Source: Bacteroides sp. (lineage in GTDB: Bacteria > Bacteroidota > Bacteroidia > Bacteroidales > Bacteroidaceae). From it: 64,000 bases of DNA. Position numbers and translations under genes: made by a program. The notes beneath the pieces were generated by a model. That model was not told the origin of the DNA, ran no database searches, and saw only the letters and a list, made by a program, of their open reading frames with translations. Shown here piece by piece: positions 34,775 through 43,937 of the stretch. How positions within the stretch are numbered: position 1 is the first letter of the stretch; every line of letters starts with the position of its first letter. The stretch is taken from NCBI GenBank assembly GCA_017471925.1, contig JAFURM010000042.1, forward strand, positions 38,631 to 102,630, in the 5' to 3' direction.

Positions 34775-36208
34775 TTATTCCCAATCGTCTGTCCGGAAGG
34801 GCGTGGTGGGCAGTTCGTTTCCACCTATCATGGTGCCGGGCTGGAAGTCGCGGAAGCAGTAGCGCACGGCCACGGGATGGGGCACGGCCTTGGAGGAGAT
34901 GACCATTTCGTTGGTCTGCCAGTGCAGCCACACGTTGTCGGCAGGATGGAACTTACGGTCTTCCCCGGCCACTTCGAATCCCTTGAGTCCATAGTTGCGG
35001 CAGATGCCCATGTCCAGGTGGCTGAAGGCGACCCAGGCTTCGCTGCCTTTCACGGTCATGCTCTTGTATCGGGGTCCGAAGCAGCAGATGTGCTTCATGC
35101 CATAGGTGAGGTTCAGTGCCAGGAAGGCGAGTCTCAGGCCCACGGTGCGTTTGTTCCTGGGATGTATGTTGTATCGTTCAAAGGGTTCGGCCAGGTCATT
35201 GGTGCCTGCCATGGCGCTGGCGGGAATCAGGCTTTCGGCCTTCAGCTGTGCCTCGCGCAGGCGTGCTCCGCTGGCATAGTCGCCGCTGCCATAGTCATAG
35301 GGGGCAATCTCGGTGAAGTAGAAGGGCAGCTGTCCCAGGCCCCACTCCTTGCGCCACAGGTCCACCATGTTGGCCAGCCGTTGGGCATAGGTGGTGTGTG
35401 CCCCCACGTTGGAGCATCCCTGATACCAGATGATTCCCTTGATGGTGTAGTTCTGCACGGACTTCAGCATGCCGTTATACATCAGCATCGGGCGGTGATA
35501 TTCCGTCATGGCGGCTATCGTGTCGGGATGCAGCGACACGTCGGGATAGGTCTCCAGCAGTTCGCGACTGGTCCAGCTCTCCACGCGGGTGCCTCCATAG
35601 GAGCAGTTCACGATGCCCACGGGCATCTGCAGGGCTTCGCTCACGTAGCGGGCAAAGAACCAGGCCGTGGCACTGAAGTCGGGTGTGTCCTGGGGCGAGG
35701 GCAGTTTCCAGCTGCCGTCATTCTCTTCCAGGGGCGTGTAGCTCTGACGCTTCGGCACGGTAAACATGCGCACACCCTTCACGCTACCCGAGGTCAGGGC
35801 TTCGGCCATGCCATCCTGCACGCAGCAGCCGCCAAAACCCTTCAGGGGCATCTCCATGTTGCTCTGTCCCGAGGCCAGCCACACTTCGCCCACCAGCACG
35901 TTCTTCACCACCGTTGCCGGTCCGTCTCCATCGCTCAGGCTTATTTCGTGGGTTGCATATCCGCCCTGCGGGGTGGGCAGATGGAGGCTCCATCGGCCCT
36001 CCTTGTCGGCCTTGGTGGTGAGGGTCCGGTCGTGCCATGAGGCTTTCACGCTCACCTCGGCGCGTGGACGGGCATGGCCCCAAAGTTTCACCTCGGCCTG
36101 CTGTTGCAGCACCATGTTGTCAGCAATCAAGGAAGGCAGCGTCACCTTCGCACCAGCCTGCTGCAACAGGCAGCAGAGCATAAGCAAGAGAAATGTTTTT
36201 CGTTTCAT
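34775..36208 (-). CDS. Sialate O-acetylesterase-like SGNH hydrolase
   Basis: About 477 residues from ATG 36208 with a signal peptide (KTFLLLMLCCLLQQAGAK). The catalytic Ser sits in GEVWLASGQSNMEMPL, typical of 9-O-acetylsialate esterase. GIIWYQGCSNVGAHTTYAQR and ELPFYFTEIAPY-like sequence (QLPFYFTEIAPYDYG) match the family's conserved blocks. Family members remove O-acetyl groups from sialic acids or plant glycans; the substrate here is uncertain. It is monocistronic, convergent with the znuC-like gene, and has a TAATTTTG element upstream. Confidence 0.88.
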   Translation of the reverse strand: MKRKTFLLLMLCCLLQQAGAKVTLPSLIADNMVLQQQAEVKLWGHARPRAEVSVKASWHDRTLTTKADKEGRWSLHLPTPQGGYATHEISLSDGDGPATVVKNVLVGEVWLASGQSNMEMPLKGFGGCCVQDGMAEALTSGSVKGVRMFTVPKRQSYTPLEENDGSWKLPSPQDTPDFSATAWFFARYVSEALQMPVGIVNCSYGGTRVESWTSRELLETYPDVSLHPDTIAAMTEYHRPMLMYNGMLKSVQNYTIKGIIWYQGCSNVGAHTTYAQRLANMVDLWRKEWGLGQLPFYFTEIAPYDYGSGDYASGARLREAQLKAESLIPASAMAGTNDLAEPFERYNIHPRNKRTVGLRLAFLALNLTYGMKHICCFGPRYKSMTVKGSEAWVAFSHLDMGICRNYGLKGFEVAGEDRKFHPADNVWLHWQTNEMVISSKAVPHPVAVRYCFRDFQPGTMIGGNELPTTPFRTDDWE

Positions 36209-36246
36209 AGTACACAAGTTTATATTGTTTGTTCTTTAGATGGAGG

Positions 36247-36254
36247 CAAAATTA
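36247..36254 (-). promoter_or_regulatory. Bacteroidetes -7 element of the acetylesterase gene
   Basis: TAATTTTG on the minus strand, 38 bp before the ATG at 36208. Confidence 0.45.
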
Positions 36255-36361
36255 GTAAAAATATGTATGCACAGATGCTGAAAGAGAGACAAAATCATGC
36301 CCTATCCATTAAGCATTACTAATAATCACCCTCTTTGCCACGCAATTAGCGGGGAATTCCT

Positions 36362-36369
36362 TATCTTTG
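36362..36369 (+). promoter_or_regulatory. Bacteroidetes -7 element of the DUF2723 gene
   Basis: TATCTTTG, 47 bp before the ATG at 36417. A TTTG at 36334-36337 could be the -33 box, with somewhat long spacing (24 bp). Confidence 0.55.
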
Positions 36370-36416
36370 CCCGCAAAAGCAAAAATCAAAATCAAATAAG
36401 AAACCAATACTCTGGA

Positions 36417-39400
36417 ATGAAACAGTACAGAAGCGTGAACAACCTGATGGGTTGGATTACATTCCTCATTGCTGCAACGGTCTATTGCCTGACCATCGAG
36501 CCTACCGCCAGTTTCTGGGACTGCGGCGAGTTTATCACTACCGGCTACAAACTTGAAGTGGGACACCCGCCCGGCGCACCTTTCTTCATGCTGGTGGCCA
36601 ACCTCTTCTCCCAATTTGCTTCTGACGCCACGCAGGTGGCCAAGATGGTGAACTACATGAGTGCCCTGATGAGCGCCGCCTGCATCATGTTCCTCTTCTG
36701 GAGCATCACCCACCTGGTGCGCAAGCTGGTGGTGAAAGATGAAAACAGCATCACCGCCGCACAGCTCATCACCATCATGGGCAGCGGACTGGTGGGCGCA
36801 CTGGTCTACACCTTCAGCGACACCTTCTGGTTCTCGGCCGTGGAGGGAGAGGTATATGCCTTCTCCTCCCTGTTCACCGCCGTGGTCTTCTGGCTCATCC
36901 TGAAGTGGGAGGACGTGGCCGATGAGCCCCACAGCGACCGCTGGCTCATCCTCATCGCCTATCTGACGGGCCTCAGCATCGGTGTCCACCTGCTGAACCT
37001 GCTCTGCCTGCCCGCCATCGTACTGGTATATTACTACAAGAAAGTGCCCGATGCCAACGCCAAAGGCTCTCTGCTGGCCCTGCTGGGTTCGGCCATACTG
37101 GTGGCCGTAGTGCTCTATGGCATCGTGCCCGGCATCGTGAAGGTGGGCGGATGGTTCGAACTGCTGTTCGTCAACAAGCTCTCCATGCCGTTCAACACGG
37201 GCGTCATTGTCTACATCATTGTGATGGCCGCCACACTCATCTGGGCCATCTATGAGAGCTACCAGGAGAAGAGCCCCCAGCGCATGACCGGCAGTTTCGT
37301 CCTGACCATCGCCCTGCTGGGCATCCCCTTCTACGGACACGGAGGCAGCTCCATCGTCATCGGCATCATTGTCATCCTGGGCCTCTATCTCTACCTCCAC
37401 CCCACCGTACAGAAGAGCCTGAAAAAGTCATGGCGCATCAGTGCCCGCACGCTGAACACCTCCCTGCTCTGCACCCTGCTCATCGTCATGGGCTACTCCT
37501 CCTATGCCCTCATCGTCATCCGCTCCACGGCCAACACGCCGATGGACCAGAACTCCCCCGAAGACATCTTCACACTGGGCGAATACCTGGGACGCGAGCA
37601 GTATGGCACCCGTCCCCTCTTCTACGGACAGACGTTCAGCTCCAAGGTGGCCTTGGACGTGAAGAAAGGCTATTGCGAACCGCGCGTGAAGTACAACGGC
37701 ACCAAGTTCATCCGCAAGGAGAAGAGCTCCCCCAATGAGAAGGACTCCTACATCGAAGTACCCGGACGCATCGAGTATGAATATGCACAGAACATGCTCT
37801 TCCCCCGCATGTACAGCAATGTGAGCAACCATCCCGACCTCTACCGCTCGTGGGTGGACATCAAGGGACGGAACGTACTCTATGACGAATGCGGCCAGGA
37901 GATTATGGTGAACGTGCCCACCCAGTGGGAGAACATCCAGTTCTTCTTCCGCTATCAGCTCAACTGGATGTACTGGCGCTACTTCATGTGGAACTTCGCC
38001 GGCCGACAGAACGACATCCAGGGCAACGGCGAGATAGAACATGGCAACTGGATTACGGGCATCCCCTTTGTGGACAACATACTCGTAGGCAACCAGGAAC
38101 TGCTGCCCACCGACCTGAAGGAGAACAAGGGACACAACGTCTACTACTGCCTGCCGCTCCTGCTGGGCATCATCGGCCTCCTCTGGCAGGCCTGGCGAGG
38201 CAAGCGGGGCATCCAGCAGTTCTGGGTGGTCTTCTTCCTCTTCTTCATGACGGGCATTGCCATCGTGCTCTACCTGAACCAGACCCCCGCCCAGCCGCGC
38301 GAGCGCGACTATGCCTACGCCGGCTCCTTCTACGCCTTCGCCATCTGGATAGGTATGGGCGTGGCCGGACTCTACCAGCTGGTCACCGGGTATGGGCAAC
38401 AGTTCTTCCGAAAGCTGGCCGGTGCGCAGGCCGACAGTGAGGCCGGCCGCAAACGGTTGGCCCTCATCAACGCCCAAGTGGCCCTGCTGATTGTGCTGGT
38501 CTGCCTCCTGGTGCCCGTGCAGATGGCCGGACAGACATGGGACGACCACGACCGCAGCGACCGCTACGTGTGCCGCGACTTCGGACAGAACTACCTGATG
38601 TCCCTGCAGGAGAGCGGCAACCCCATCATCTACACCAACGGCGACAACGACACCTTCCCCCTGTGGTACAACCAGGAGGTGGAGGAGTTCCGCCCCGACA
38701 CACGCACCTGCAACCTCTCCTACCTGCAGACCGACTGGTACATCGACCAGATGAAGCGTCCGGCCTATGACTCGCCCTCGCTGCCCATCACCTGGGATCG
38801 CAGTGACTATGTGGAGGGCACCAACGACTACATCGCCGTGCGTCCCGAAATACGCAAGACCATCGATGCCCTCTATGCCGAAGCCGAAGCACAGGCTCTG
38901 GCCGGCAACCCCGAGGTGCGCCTCAACATACACCGGGACTATGGCGACAACCCCTACGAACTGCAGAACATCCTGAAACACTGGGTGCGCAACAAGAATG
39001 AGAAAATGAGGTTCATCCCCACCGACAGCATCGTCATCAAGGTGGACAAAGAGGCCGTACGCCGCAGCGGCATGATGATTCCCGACGACAGCATCCCCGA
39101 CTACATGCACATCTCCCTGAAGGGCAAACGCGCCCTCTACAAGAGCGAGCTGATGATGCTGGAGATGCTGGCACAGGCCAACTGGGAACGCCCCATCTAC
39201 ATCGCCATCAGCGTGGGCCGCGAGAACCAGCTGGGCATGGAGAAATACTTCATCCAGGAGGGTCTGGCCTACCGCTTCACCCCCTTCGACAGCAGCAAGA
39301 CCGGTGTCAGCATAGACAGCGAGAAGATGTACGACAACCTGATGAACAAGTTCAAGTTCGGCGGCATAGACAAGCCCGGCATCTACCTCGACGAGAACAC

Positions 39401-39851
39401 CCTGCGCATGTGCTACAGCCACCGCCGCATCTTCTCCCAGCTGGTACAGCAACTCCTGAAGGAGGGTCAGACCGAGAAGGCCAAGGCAGCCCTGGACTAT
39501 GCCGAGCGGATGATTCCGGCCTACAACGTGCCCCACGACTACTACAGCGGCTCCTATCACCTGGCCGAAGCCTATTACCAGCTGGGTGAGACCGAGAAGG
39601 GCGATGCCATCATGCAGCAGCTGGCCGACAAAGCCGTGGAATACATCACCTGGTACATGAGCCTCAACGATCAGGACTTCCTCTACTCCGCCAGTGAGAT
39701 AGAACGCCAGCACCTGCCCCTCTTAGGCATGGAGGTGAAGCTCATGGAGACCTACAAGTCCAAGCTGGCCGACACCTACCGTCAGAAGCTGAACCAAATC
39801 TACCAGCTCTACGAAACGGCCATGCAACAACTGATTCAGCAACACCCATAG
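36417..39851 (+). CDS. DUF2723 membrane protein, glycosyltransferase-like
   Basis: The ATG at 36417 gives 1144 residues; the upstream extension crosses the promoter. The DUF2723 region starts with LIAATVYCLTIEPTASFWDC and has GEFITTGYKLEVGHPPGAPF, the acidic/His signature that resembles GT-C (protein O-mannosyltransferase) enzymes. About a dozen hydrophobic segments fill residues 1-720, with QTPAQPRERDYAYAGSFYAF near the end of the membrane part. A large soluble C-terminal domain with TPR-like helices (EGQTEKAKAALDYAERMIPA) follows. In Bacteroidetes this family is suspected of protein or lipid glycosylation at the inner membrane; activity is inferred. The polysaccharide deacetylase gene follows after 14 bp. 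Confidence 0.88.
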   Translation: MKQYRSVNNLMGWITFLIAATVYCLTIEPTASFWDCGEFITTGYKLEVGHPPGAPFFMLVANLFSQFASDATQVAKMVNYMSALMSAACIMFLFWSITHLVRKLVVKDENSITAAQLITIMGSGLVGALVYTFSDTFWFSAVEGEVYAFSSLFTAVVFWLILKWEDVADEPHSDRWLILIAYLTGLSIGVHLLNLLCLPAIVLVYYYKKVPDANAKGSLLALLGSAILVAVVLYGIVPGIVKVGGWFELLFVNKLSMPFNTGVIVYIIVMAATLIWAIYESYQEKSPQRMTGSFVLTIALLGIPFYGHGGSSIVIGIIVILGLYLYLHPTVQKSLKKSWRISARTLNTSLLCTLLIVMGYSSYALIVIRSTANTPMDQNSPEDIFTLGEYLGREQYGTRPLFYGQTFSSKVALDVKKGYCEPRVKYNGTKFIRKEKSSPNEKDSYIEVPGRIEYEYAQNMLFPRMYSNVSNHPDLYRSWVDIKGRNVLYDECGQEIMVNVPTQWENIQFFFRYQLNWMYWRYFMWNFAGRQNDIQGNGEIEHGNWITGIPFVDNILVGNQELLPTDLKENKGHNVYYCLPLLLGIIGLLWQAWRGKRGIQQFWVVFFLFFMTGIAIVLYLNQTPAQPRERDYAYAGSFYAFAIWIGMGVAGLYQLVTGYGQQFFRKLAGAQADSEAGRKRLALINAQVALLIVLVCLLVPVQMAGQTWDDHDRSDRYVCRDFGQNYLMSLQESGNPIIYTNGDNDTFPLWYNQEVEEFRPDTRTCNLSYLQTDWYIDQMKRPAYDSPSLPITWDRSDYVEGTNDYIAVRPEIRKTIDALYAEAEAQALAGNPEVRLNIHRDYGDNPYELQNILKHWVRNKNEKMRFIPTDSIVIKVDKEAVRRSGMMIPDDSIPDYMHISLKGKRALYKSELMMLEMLAQANWERPIYIAISVGRENQLGMEKYFIQEGLAYRFTPFDSSKTGVSIDSEKMYDNLMNKFKFGGIDKPGIYLDENTLRMCYSHRRIFSQLVQQLLKEGQTEKAKAALDYAERMIPAYNVPHDYYSGSYHLAEAYYQLGETEKGDAIMQQLADKAVEYITWYMSLNDQDFLYSASEIERQHLPLLGMEVKLMETYKSKLADTYRQKLNQIYQLYETAMQQLIQQHP

Positions 39852-39865
39852 CACATCGGCACGCC

Positions 39866-40513
39866 ATGTTTATCGAACAACCGCCCGAGCTGGTCCGCAA
39901 GCTCTATCCCCGCGCCCTGTGGCGGGTGAACCCCGAAGAGAAGGCCGTCTACCTCACTTTCGACGACGGCCCCATCCCCGAGGTCACCCCCTGGGTGCTC
40001 GACCTCCTGGACAAGTATGGCATCAAGGCCACCTTCTTCATGGTGGGCGACAACATACGCAAGCACCCCGAAGAGTTCCGCATGGTGGTGGAGCGCGGAC
40101 ACCGCATCGGCAACCACACCTTCAACCACCTGCGCGGCTTTGAGTTCACCGCCAAGGAATACCTGACCAATACCGAACGTGCACAGGAATATATGAAGGA
40201 AGTGTGCAAGGAGGTAGAGCATGCCCTCTATCCCCTGCTCTTCCGCCCGCCCCACGGCCACATGACCTTCGGGCAATACATCGTGTTGCGCAACCGCTAC
40301 CGCATCGTCATGTGGGACCTCGTCACCCGCGACTACAGCAAGAAGATGCGTCCCCCGCAAGTGCTGGCCAACGTCATGCGCTATGCCCGCAACGGTTCCA
40401 TCATCACCTTCCACGACTCACTGAAGTCCTGGAACAACGGCAATCTCCAGTACGCCCTGCCCCGTGCCATCGACTTCCTGCTGGAAGAGGGCTATGCCTT
40501 CAAGCTGCTGTGA
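39866..40513 (+). CDS. Polysaccharide deacetylase (NodB fold, CE4)
   Basis: The protein has 215 residues. The CE4 motifs are complete: YLTFDDGPIPEVT (motif 1, Asp-Asp), GNHTFNH (motif 2, metal His residues), FRPPHGH (motif 3), YRIVMWDLVTRDY (motif 4) and GSIITFHDS (motif 5). It would remove N-acetyl groups from a polysaccharide such as peptidoglycan. No signal peptide is obvious, so it may be cytosolic or exported by other means. It is co-transcribed with the DUF2723 gene (14-bp gap), which suggests joint action on an envelope glycan. Confidence 0.92.
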   Translation: MFIEQPPELVRKLYPRALWRVNPEEKAVYLTFDDGPIPEVTPWVLDLLDKYGIKATFFMVGDNIRKHPEEFRMVVERGHRIGNHTFNHLRGFEFTAKEYLTNTERAQEYMKEVCKEVEHALYPLLFRPPHGHMTFGQYIVLRNRYRIVMWDLVTRDYSKKMRPPQVLANVMRYARNGSIITFHDSLKSWNNGNLQYALPRAIDFLLEEGYAFKLL

Positions 40514-40618
40514 GAGAAAGGCATGTCATCTTTCAAAAAAAGAGCATCCATATCTATTTTGGCAATAAACTGGTCGCTGCCTTTATACTTCAGACGCATA
40601 TTAAGTGATATCTTCTTG

Positions 40619-40682
40619 AAAAAGCGGCGATAGCCTGCGAAAGTCTAAAAAATGCAACTTTCGCAGGCTATCGCCACTTTTT
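40619..40682. terminator. Bidirectional terminator between the deacetylase gene and mutS
   Basis: A perfect 19-bp stem (40626-40644 with 40657-40675, GGCGATAGCCTGCGAAAGT) with a 12-base loop, extended by an AAAAAG/CTTTTT pair after one mismatch. A and T tracts on both sides let it work for both convergent genes. Confidence 0.85.
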
Positions 40683-40788
40683 ACGTGTATTAGCCCGGTT
40701 TATTCCTTCATATCGCATTTGCCATATGAAAAAAAGATAAAGGATGCAGATGCATTGTTCTCCCATGCAAGCATCTTACATTTAAATA

Positions 40789-43413
40789 CTACCTCCCCTT
40801 CACGATGCGTTTGATGTCGCTGAGTTTGTTGAGGGCTTCGAGCGGCGTGAGGTTGTTGACGTCGAGGTTCAGGATTTCGTCGCGCACCTGGCAGAGCACG
40901 GGGTCGTCCAGCTGGAAGAAGCTGAGCTGCATGCCGCCGGCCTGGGAGGCACTCTCGCCGATGTTCTTGGCACCCACGCTGCCCGTCTGACGGTTCTCGG
41001 CCTCTAACTGCTTCAGGATTTCACCGGAACGCTTCACGATGCTCTTGGGCATACCGGCCAGCTTGGCCACGTGGATGCCGAAGGAGTGCTCGCTGCCGCC
41101 ACGCTCCAGTTTGCGCAGGAAGATGACACGGCCGTCCACCTCCTTCACCGAGACGTTGTAGTTCTTGATGCGACAGAAGGTGCGCTCCATCTCGTTCAGC
41201 TCATGATAGTGGGTGGCGAAGAGGGTGCGTGCCTTGGCGCGGGGGTGTTCGTGGATGTGCTCCACGATGGCCCAGGCAATGGAGATGCCGTCGTAGGTGG
41301 AGGTGCCGCGTCCCAGCTCGTCGAAGAGTACCAGGCTGCGCGGCGAGAGGTTGTTCAGGATGTCGGCCGCCTCGTTCATCTCTACCATGAAGGTAGACTC
41401 GCCCACGGAGATGTTGTCGCTGGCTCCCACACGGGTGAATATCTTGTCCACCAGTCCGATGTGGGCACTCTCGGCAGGCACGAAGCTGCCTATCTGGGCC
41501 AGGAGGGTGATGAGGGCCGTCTGGCGCAGGAGGGCGGACTTACCGGCCATGTTGGGCCCGGTGATGATGATAATCTGCTGGGTACTGCTGTCCAGCATCA
41601 CGTCGTTGGCAATGTAACGCTCGCCTACGGGGAGCTGTTTCTCGATGACGGGATGGCGTCCCTGCTTGATTTCCAACACCTCGTCGTCGCTCACCACGGG
41701 GCGTATGTAGTTGTTCTCGCGGGCAGCGATGGCAAAGGAGAGGAGGCAGTCCAGGCGGGCTATCTGATTGGCGTTCACCTGTATGGCGGGGATGAACTCC
41801 GTGAGTGCCTGCACCAGTTCGCCGTAGAGGCGGGTCTCGAGGGAGAGAATCTTCTCTTCCGCTCCCAGAATCTTCTCTTCGTACTCCTTCAGCTCCTGCG
41901 TGATGTAACGCTCGGCATTGGCCAGGGTCTGCTTGCGTATCCACTCCTGGGGCACCTTGTCCTTATGGGTGTTGCGCACCTCGATGTAGTAGCCGAAAAC
42001 ATTGTTGTAGCCAATCTTCAGGCTGGGAATCTCGGTGAGTTCACTCTCGCGCTGCTGGATTTGCAGCAGGTAGTCCTTGCCGCTGTAGGCAATGTGGCGC
42101 AACTCGTCCAGTTCGGGATTGACCCCGTCGCGTATCACGCGGCCCTTGTTCACCATCAGCGGAGGGTCGTTCTCTATCTCATGCGCTATGCGGTCGCGGA
42201 TGCTCTGGCAGATGTTCAGCTGTTCGCCCAGACGGTTCAGGCTGGCATTGTCGGCCTCCATGCAGGCCAGCTTGATGGGTTCAATGGCCTGCAGGGCCAC
42301 CTTGAGGGCCACCACTTCGCGGGGCGACACACGGCCCACGGCCACCTTGGAGATGATGCGCTCCAGGTCGCCCATCAGGTGGAGCTGCTCTTCGATAAGC
42401 TCCTTGAAGTCGGGATGGCGGAAGAAGTAGTCCACCACATCCAGGCGGCTGTTGATGGGGTTCACCTCCTTCAGGGGGAAGACAATCCAGCGTTTCAGGA
42501 GACGTCCGCCCATGGGCGAGATGGTCTTGTCAATGACGCTGAGCAGGGAGCTTCCGCCGTCGTTCATGGAGCCCATCAGCTCCAGGCTGCGCACGGTGAA
42601 CTTGTCCAAGCGCACATACTTCTCCTCCTCAATGCGCGAGAGGGCGGTGATGTGGCGCAGCTGCGTGTGCTGCGTCATGATGAGGTATTGCAGGATGGCT
42701 CCCGAGGCGATGATACCGTTCTTCAGGTGTTCCACACCAAAGCCTTTCAGGTTCTTCACCTCAAAGTGCTTCAGGAGCTTCTCGCGTGCCGTGGATTCGT
42801 TGAACACCCAGTCTTCCAGTTCAAAGGTGAAGAACTTGCTGCCGAAGTTGCCCTCGAACATGCCGCGCTTGCCGCGCTCGAAGAGCACCTCCTTGGGAGC
42901 GAAGTTGTTGAGCAACTTGTCCACATAGTCGAAGGGACCCTCTGCCGTGAGGAACTCACCCGTGGAGATGTCTAAGAAGGCCACGCCACAGACCGACTTG
43001 CCGAAGTGTACGGCCGCCAGGAAGTTGTTCTCCTTGTAGTTCAGGATGTTGTCGTTGATGCTCACGCCGGGGGTCACCAGTTCGGTGATGCCGCGTTTCA
43101 CCAGCTTCTTGGCCAGCTTGGGGTCTTCTAACTGGTCGCAGATGGCCACCCGCTTTCCGGCACGAATCAGCTTGGGCAGGTAGGTGTCCAGCGCATGATG
43201 GGGAAATCCGGCCATCTCTATGCTCTGTCCTCCCTTGCCGTTATTGCGCTTGGTCAGCGTGATGCCCAGTATTTCGGCAGCCACAACGGCATCGGTGGAA
43301 TAGGTTTCATAGAAGTCACCACAACGGAACAGCATCACGGCATCGGGATGCTTGGCCTTCAGGTCCAGAAACTGTTTCATCATGGGGGTAAGGACGATTT
43401 CTTCTTCGCGCAT
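40789..43413 (-). CDS. mutS: DNA mismatch repair protein MutS
   Basis: The protein has 874 residues, the normal MutS1 length. The N-terminal mismatch-binding motif is present ([14 protein letters not shown], Phe-x-Glu). There is a connector/clamp region ([20 protein letters not shown]), a Walker A ([17 protein letters not shown]), Walker B/dimer elements ([20 protein letters not shown]), [11 protein letters not shown] and a C-terminal dimerisation helix. It recognises mismatches and recruits MutL in the cytosol. It is monocistronic, with its own TACCTTTG element at 43447. Confidence 0.97.
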   Translation of the reverse strand: MREEEIVLTPMMKQFLDLKAKHPDAVMLFRCGDFYETYSTDAVVAAEILGITLTKRNNGKGGQSIEMAGFPHHALDTYLPKLIRAGKRVAICDQLEDPKLAKKLVKRGITELVTPGVSINDNILNYKENNFLAAVHFGKSVCGVAFLDISTGEFLTAEGPFDYVDKLLNNFAPKEVLFERGKRGMFEGNFGSKFFTFELEDWVFNESTAREKLLKHFEVKNLKGFGVEHLKNGIIASGAILQYLIMTQHTQLRHITALSRIEEEKYVRLDKFTVRSLELMGSMNDGGSSLLSVIDKTISPMGGRLLKRWIVFPLKEVNPINSRLDVVDYFFRHPDFKELIEEQLHLMGDLERIISKVAVGRVSPREVVALKVALQAIEPIKLACMEADNASLNRLGEQLNICQSIRDRIAHEIENDPPLMVNKGRVIRDGVNPELDELRHIAYSGKDYLLQIQQRESELTEIPSLKIGYNNVFGYYIEVRNTHKDKVPQEWIRKQTLANAERYITQELKEYEEKILGAEEKILSLETRLYGELVQALTEFIPAIQVNANQIARLDCLLSFAIAARENNYIRPVVSDDEVLEIKQGRHPVIEKQLPVGERYIANDVMLDSSTQQIIIITGPNMAGKSALLRQTALITLLAQIGSFVPAESAHIGLVDKIFTRVGASDNISVGESTFMVEMNEAADILNNLSPRSLVLFDELGRGTSTYDGISIAWAIVEHIHEHPRAKARTLFATHYHELNEMERTFCRIKNYNVSVKEVDGRVIFLRKLERGGSEHSFGIHVAKLAGMPKSIVKRSGEILKQLEAENRQTGSVGAKNIGESASQAGGMQLSFFQLDDPVLCQVRDEILNLDVNNLTPLEALNKLSDIKRIVKGR

Positions 43414-43446
43414 ATCGGATGGTCTTGAGGGTTAAAAGTAATGGGG

Positions 43447-43454
43447 CAAAGGTA
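43447..43454 (-). promoter_or_regulatory. Bacteroidetes -7 element of mutS
   Basis: TACCTTTG on the minus strand, 33 bp before the mutS ATG. Confidence 0.6.
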
Positions 43455-43623
43455 TGGATTTTCCGCGAAAATACGCAGCATCCGCAGGCAAAAAAGGAGA
43501 GCGAACGCAGGAGAATGCCCCCTCTCGAAACAGCAATATGAAGCCTTAAAATGCAAATGAGTTTTAAAAGGACAGCGTTTCACGCAAAAAGATGTTATTA
43601 AACACACTTTTTTCTTTGGAAAG

Positions 43624-43654
43624 TTTGCAGATATGCCGAAAGTCCCTACCTTTG
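43624..43654 (+). promoter_or_regulatory. Full Bacteroidetes promoter driving a short transcription unit
   Basis: TTTG (43624-43627), 19 bp, TACCTTTG (43647-43654): both elements at canonical spacing, the best promoter match in the window. Only about 45 bp later a terminator hairpin begins. Confidence 0.7.
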
Positions 43655-43660
43655 CAATGT

Positions 43661-43723
43661 GTTTTTCATAGTATTAGATTTAAGGTTAACAAAGGTTGGA
43701 GTACAGCGGTACTCCTTTTTTTT
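43661..43723 (+). ncRNA. Short (about 60-nt) non-coding transcript or attenuator leader
   Basis: Predicted from a canonical promoter (43624-43654) and an intrinsic terminator (43698-43723), with start of transcription near 43661. The segment between (AGTATTAGATTTAAGGTTAA, then CAAAGGTTGG) contains no start codon followed by a usable reading frame. It lies 200 bp before the DUF3857 operon, which has its own -7 element at 43874, so it is either an independent small RNA or a leader whose terminator is conditionally read through. I do not assign it to a named RNA family. Confidence 0.5.
43698..43723 (+). terminator. Intrinsic terminator of the short transcript
   Basis: Stem GGAGTAC/GTACTCC (43698-43704 and 43709-43715), a 4-base loop AGCG, then eight T (43716-43723). 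Confidence 0.8.
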
Positions 43724-43873
43724 GCCCGGGGGTGAGCCAAGCTCCTTGATGACGACCGAATCCGAAAACTCGGCCGGGATGTAGACAAAGCGCCTTTATG
43801 GCCTACGAAATGTTATAGAACATATTTTGTCAAATAACAGGGCTTTCCTGCAAACAATTCCAAACAAACCTTC

Positions 43874-43881
43874 TATATTTG
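43874..43881 (+). promoter_or_regulatory. Bacteroidetes -7 element of the DUF3857 operon
   Basis: TATATTTG, 56 bp before the first DUF3857 ATG. Confidence 0.5.
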
Positions 43882-43937
43882 TCCGCTGTATATGTGTAAA
43901 TAACCTATTTTCAACTCTAACATAACACATTACAGCT

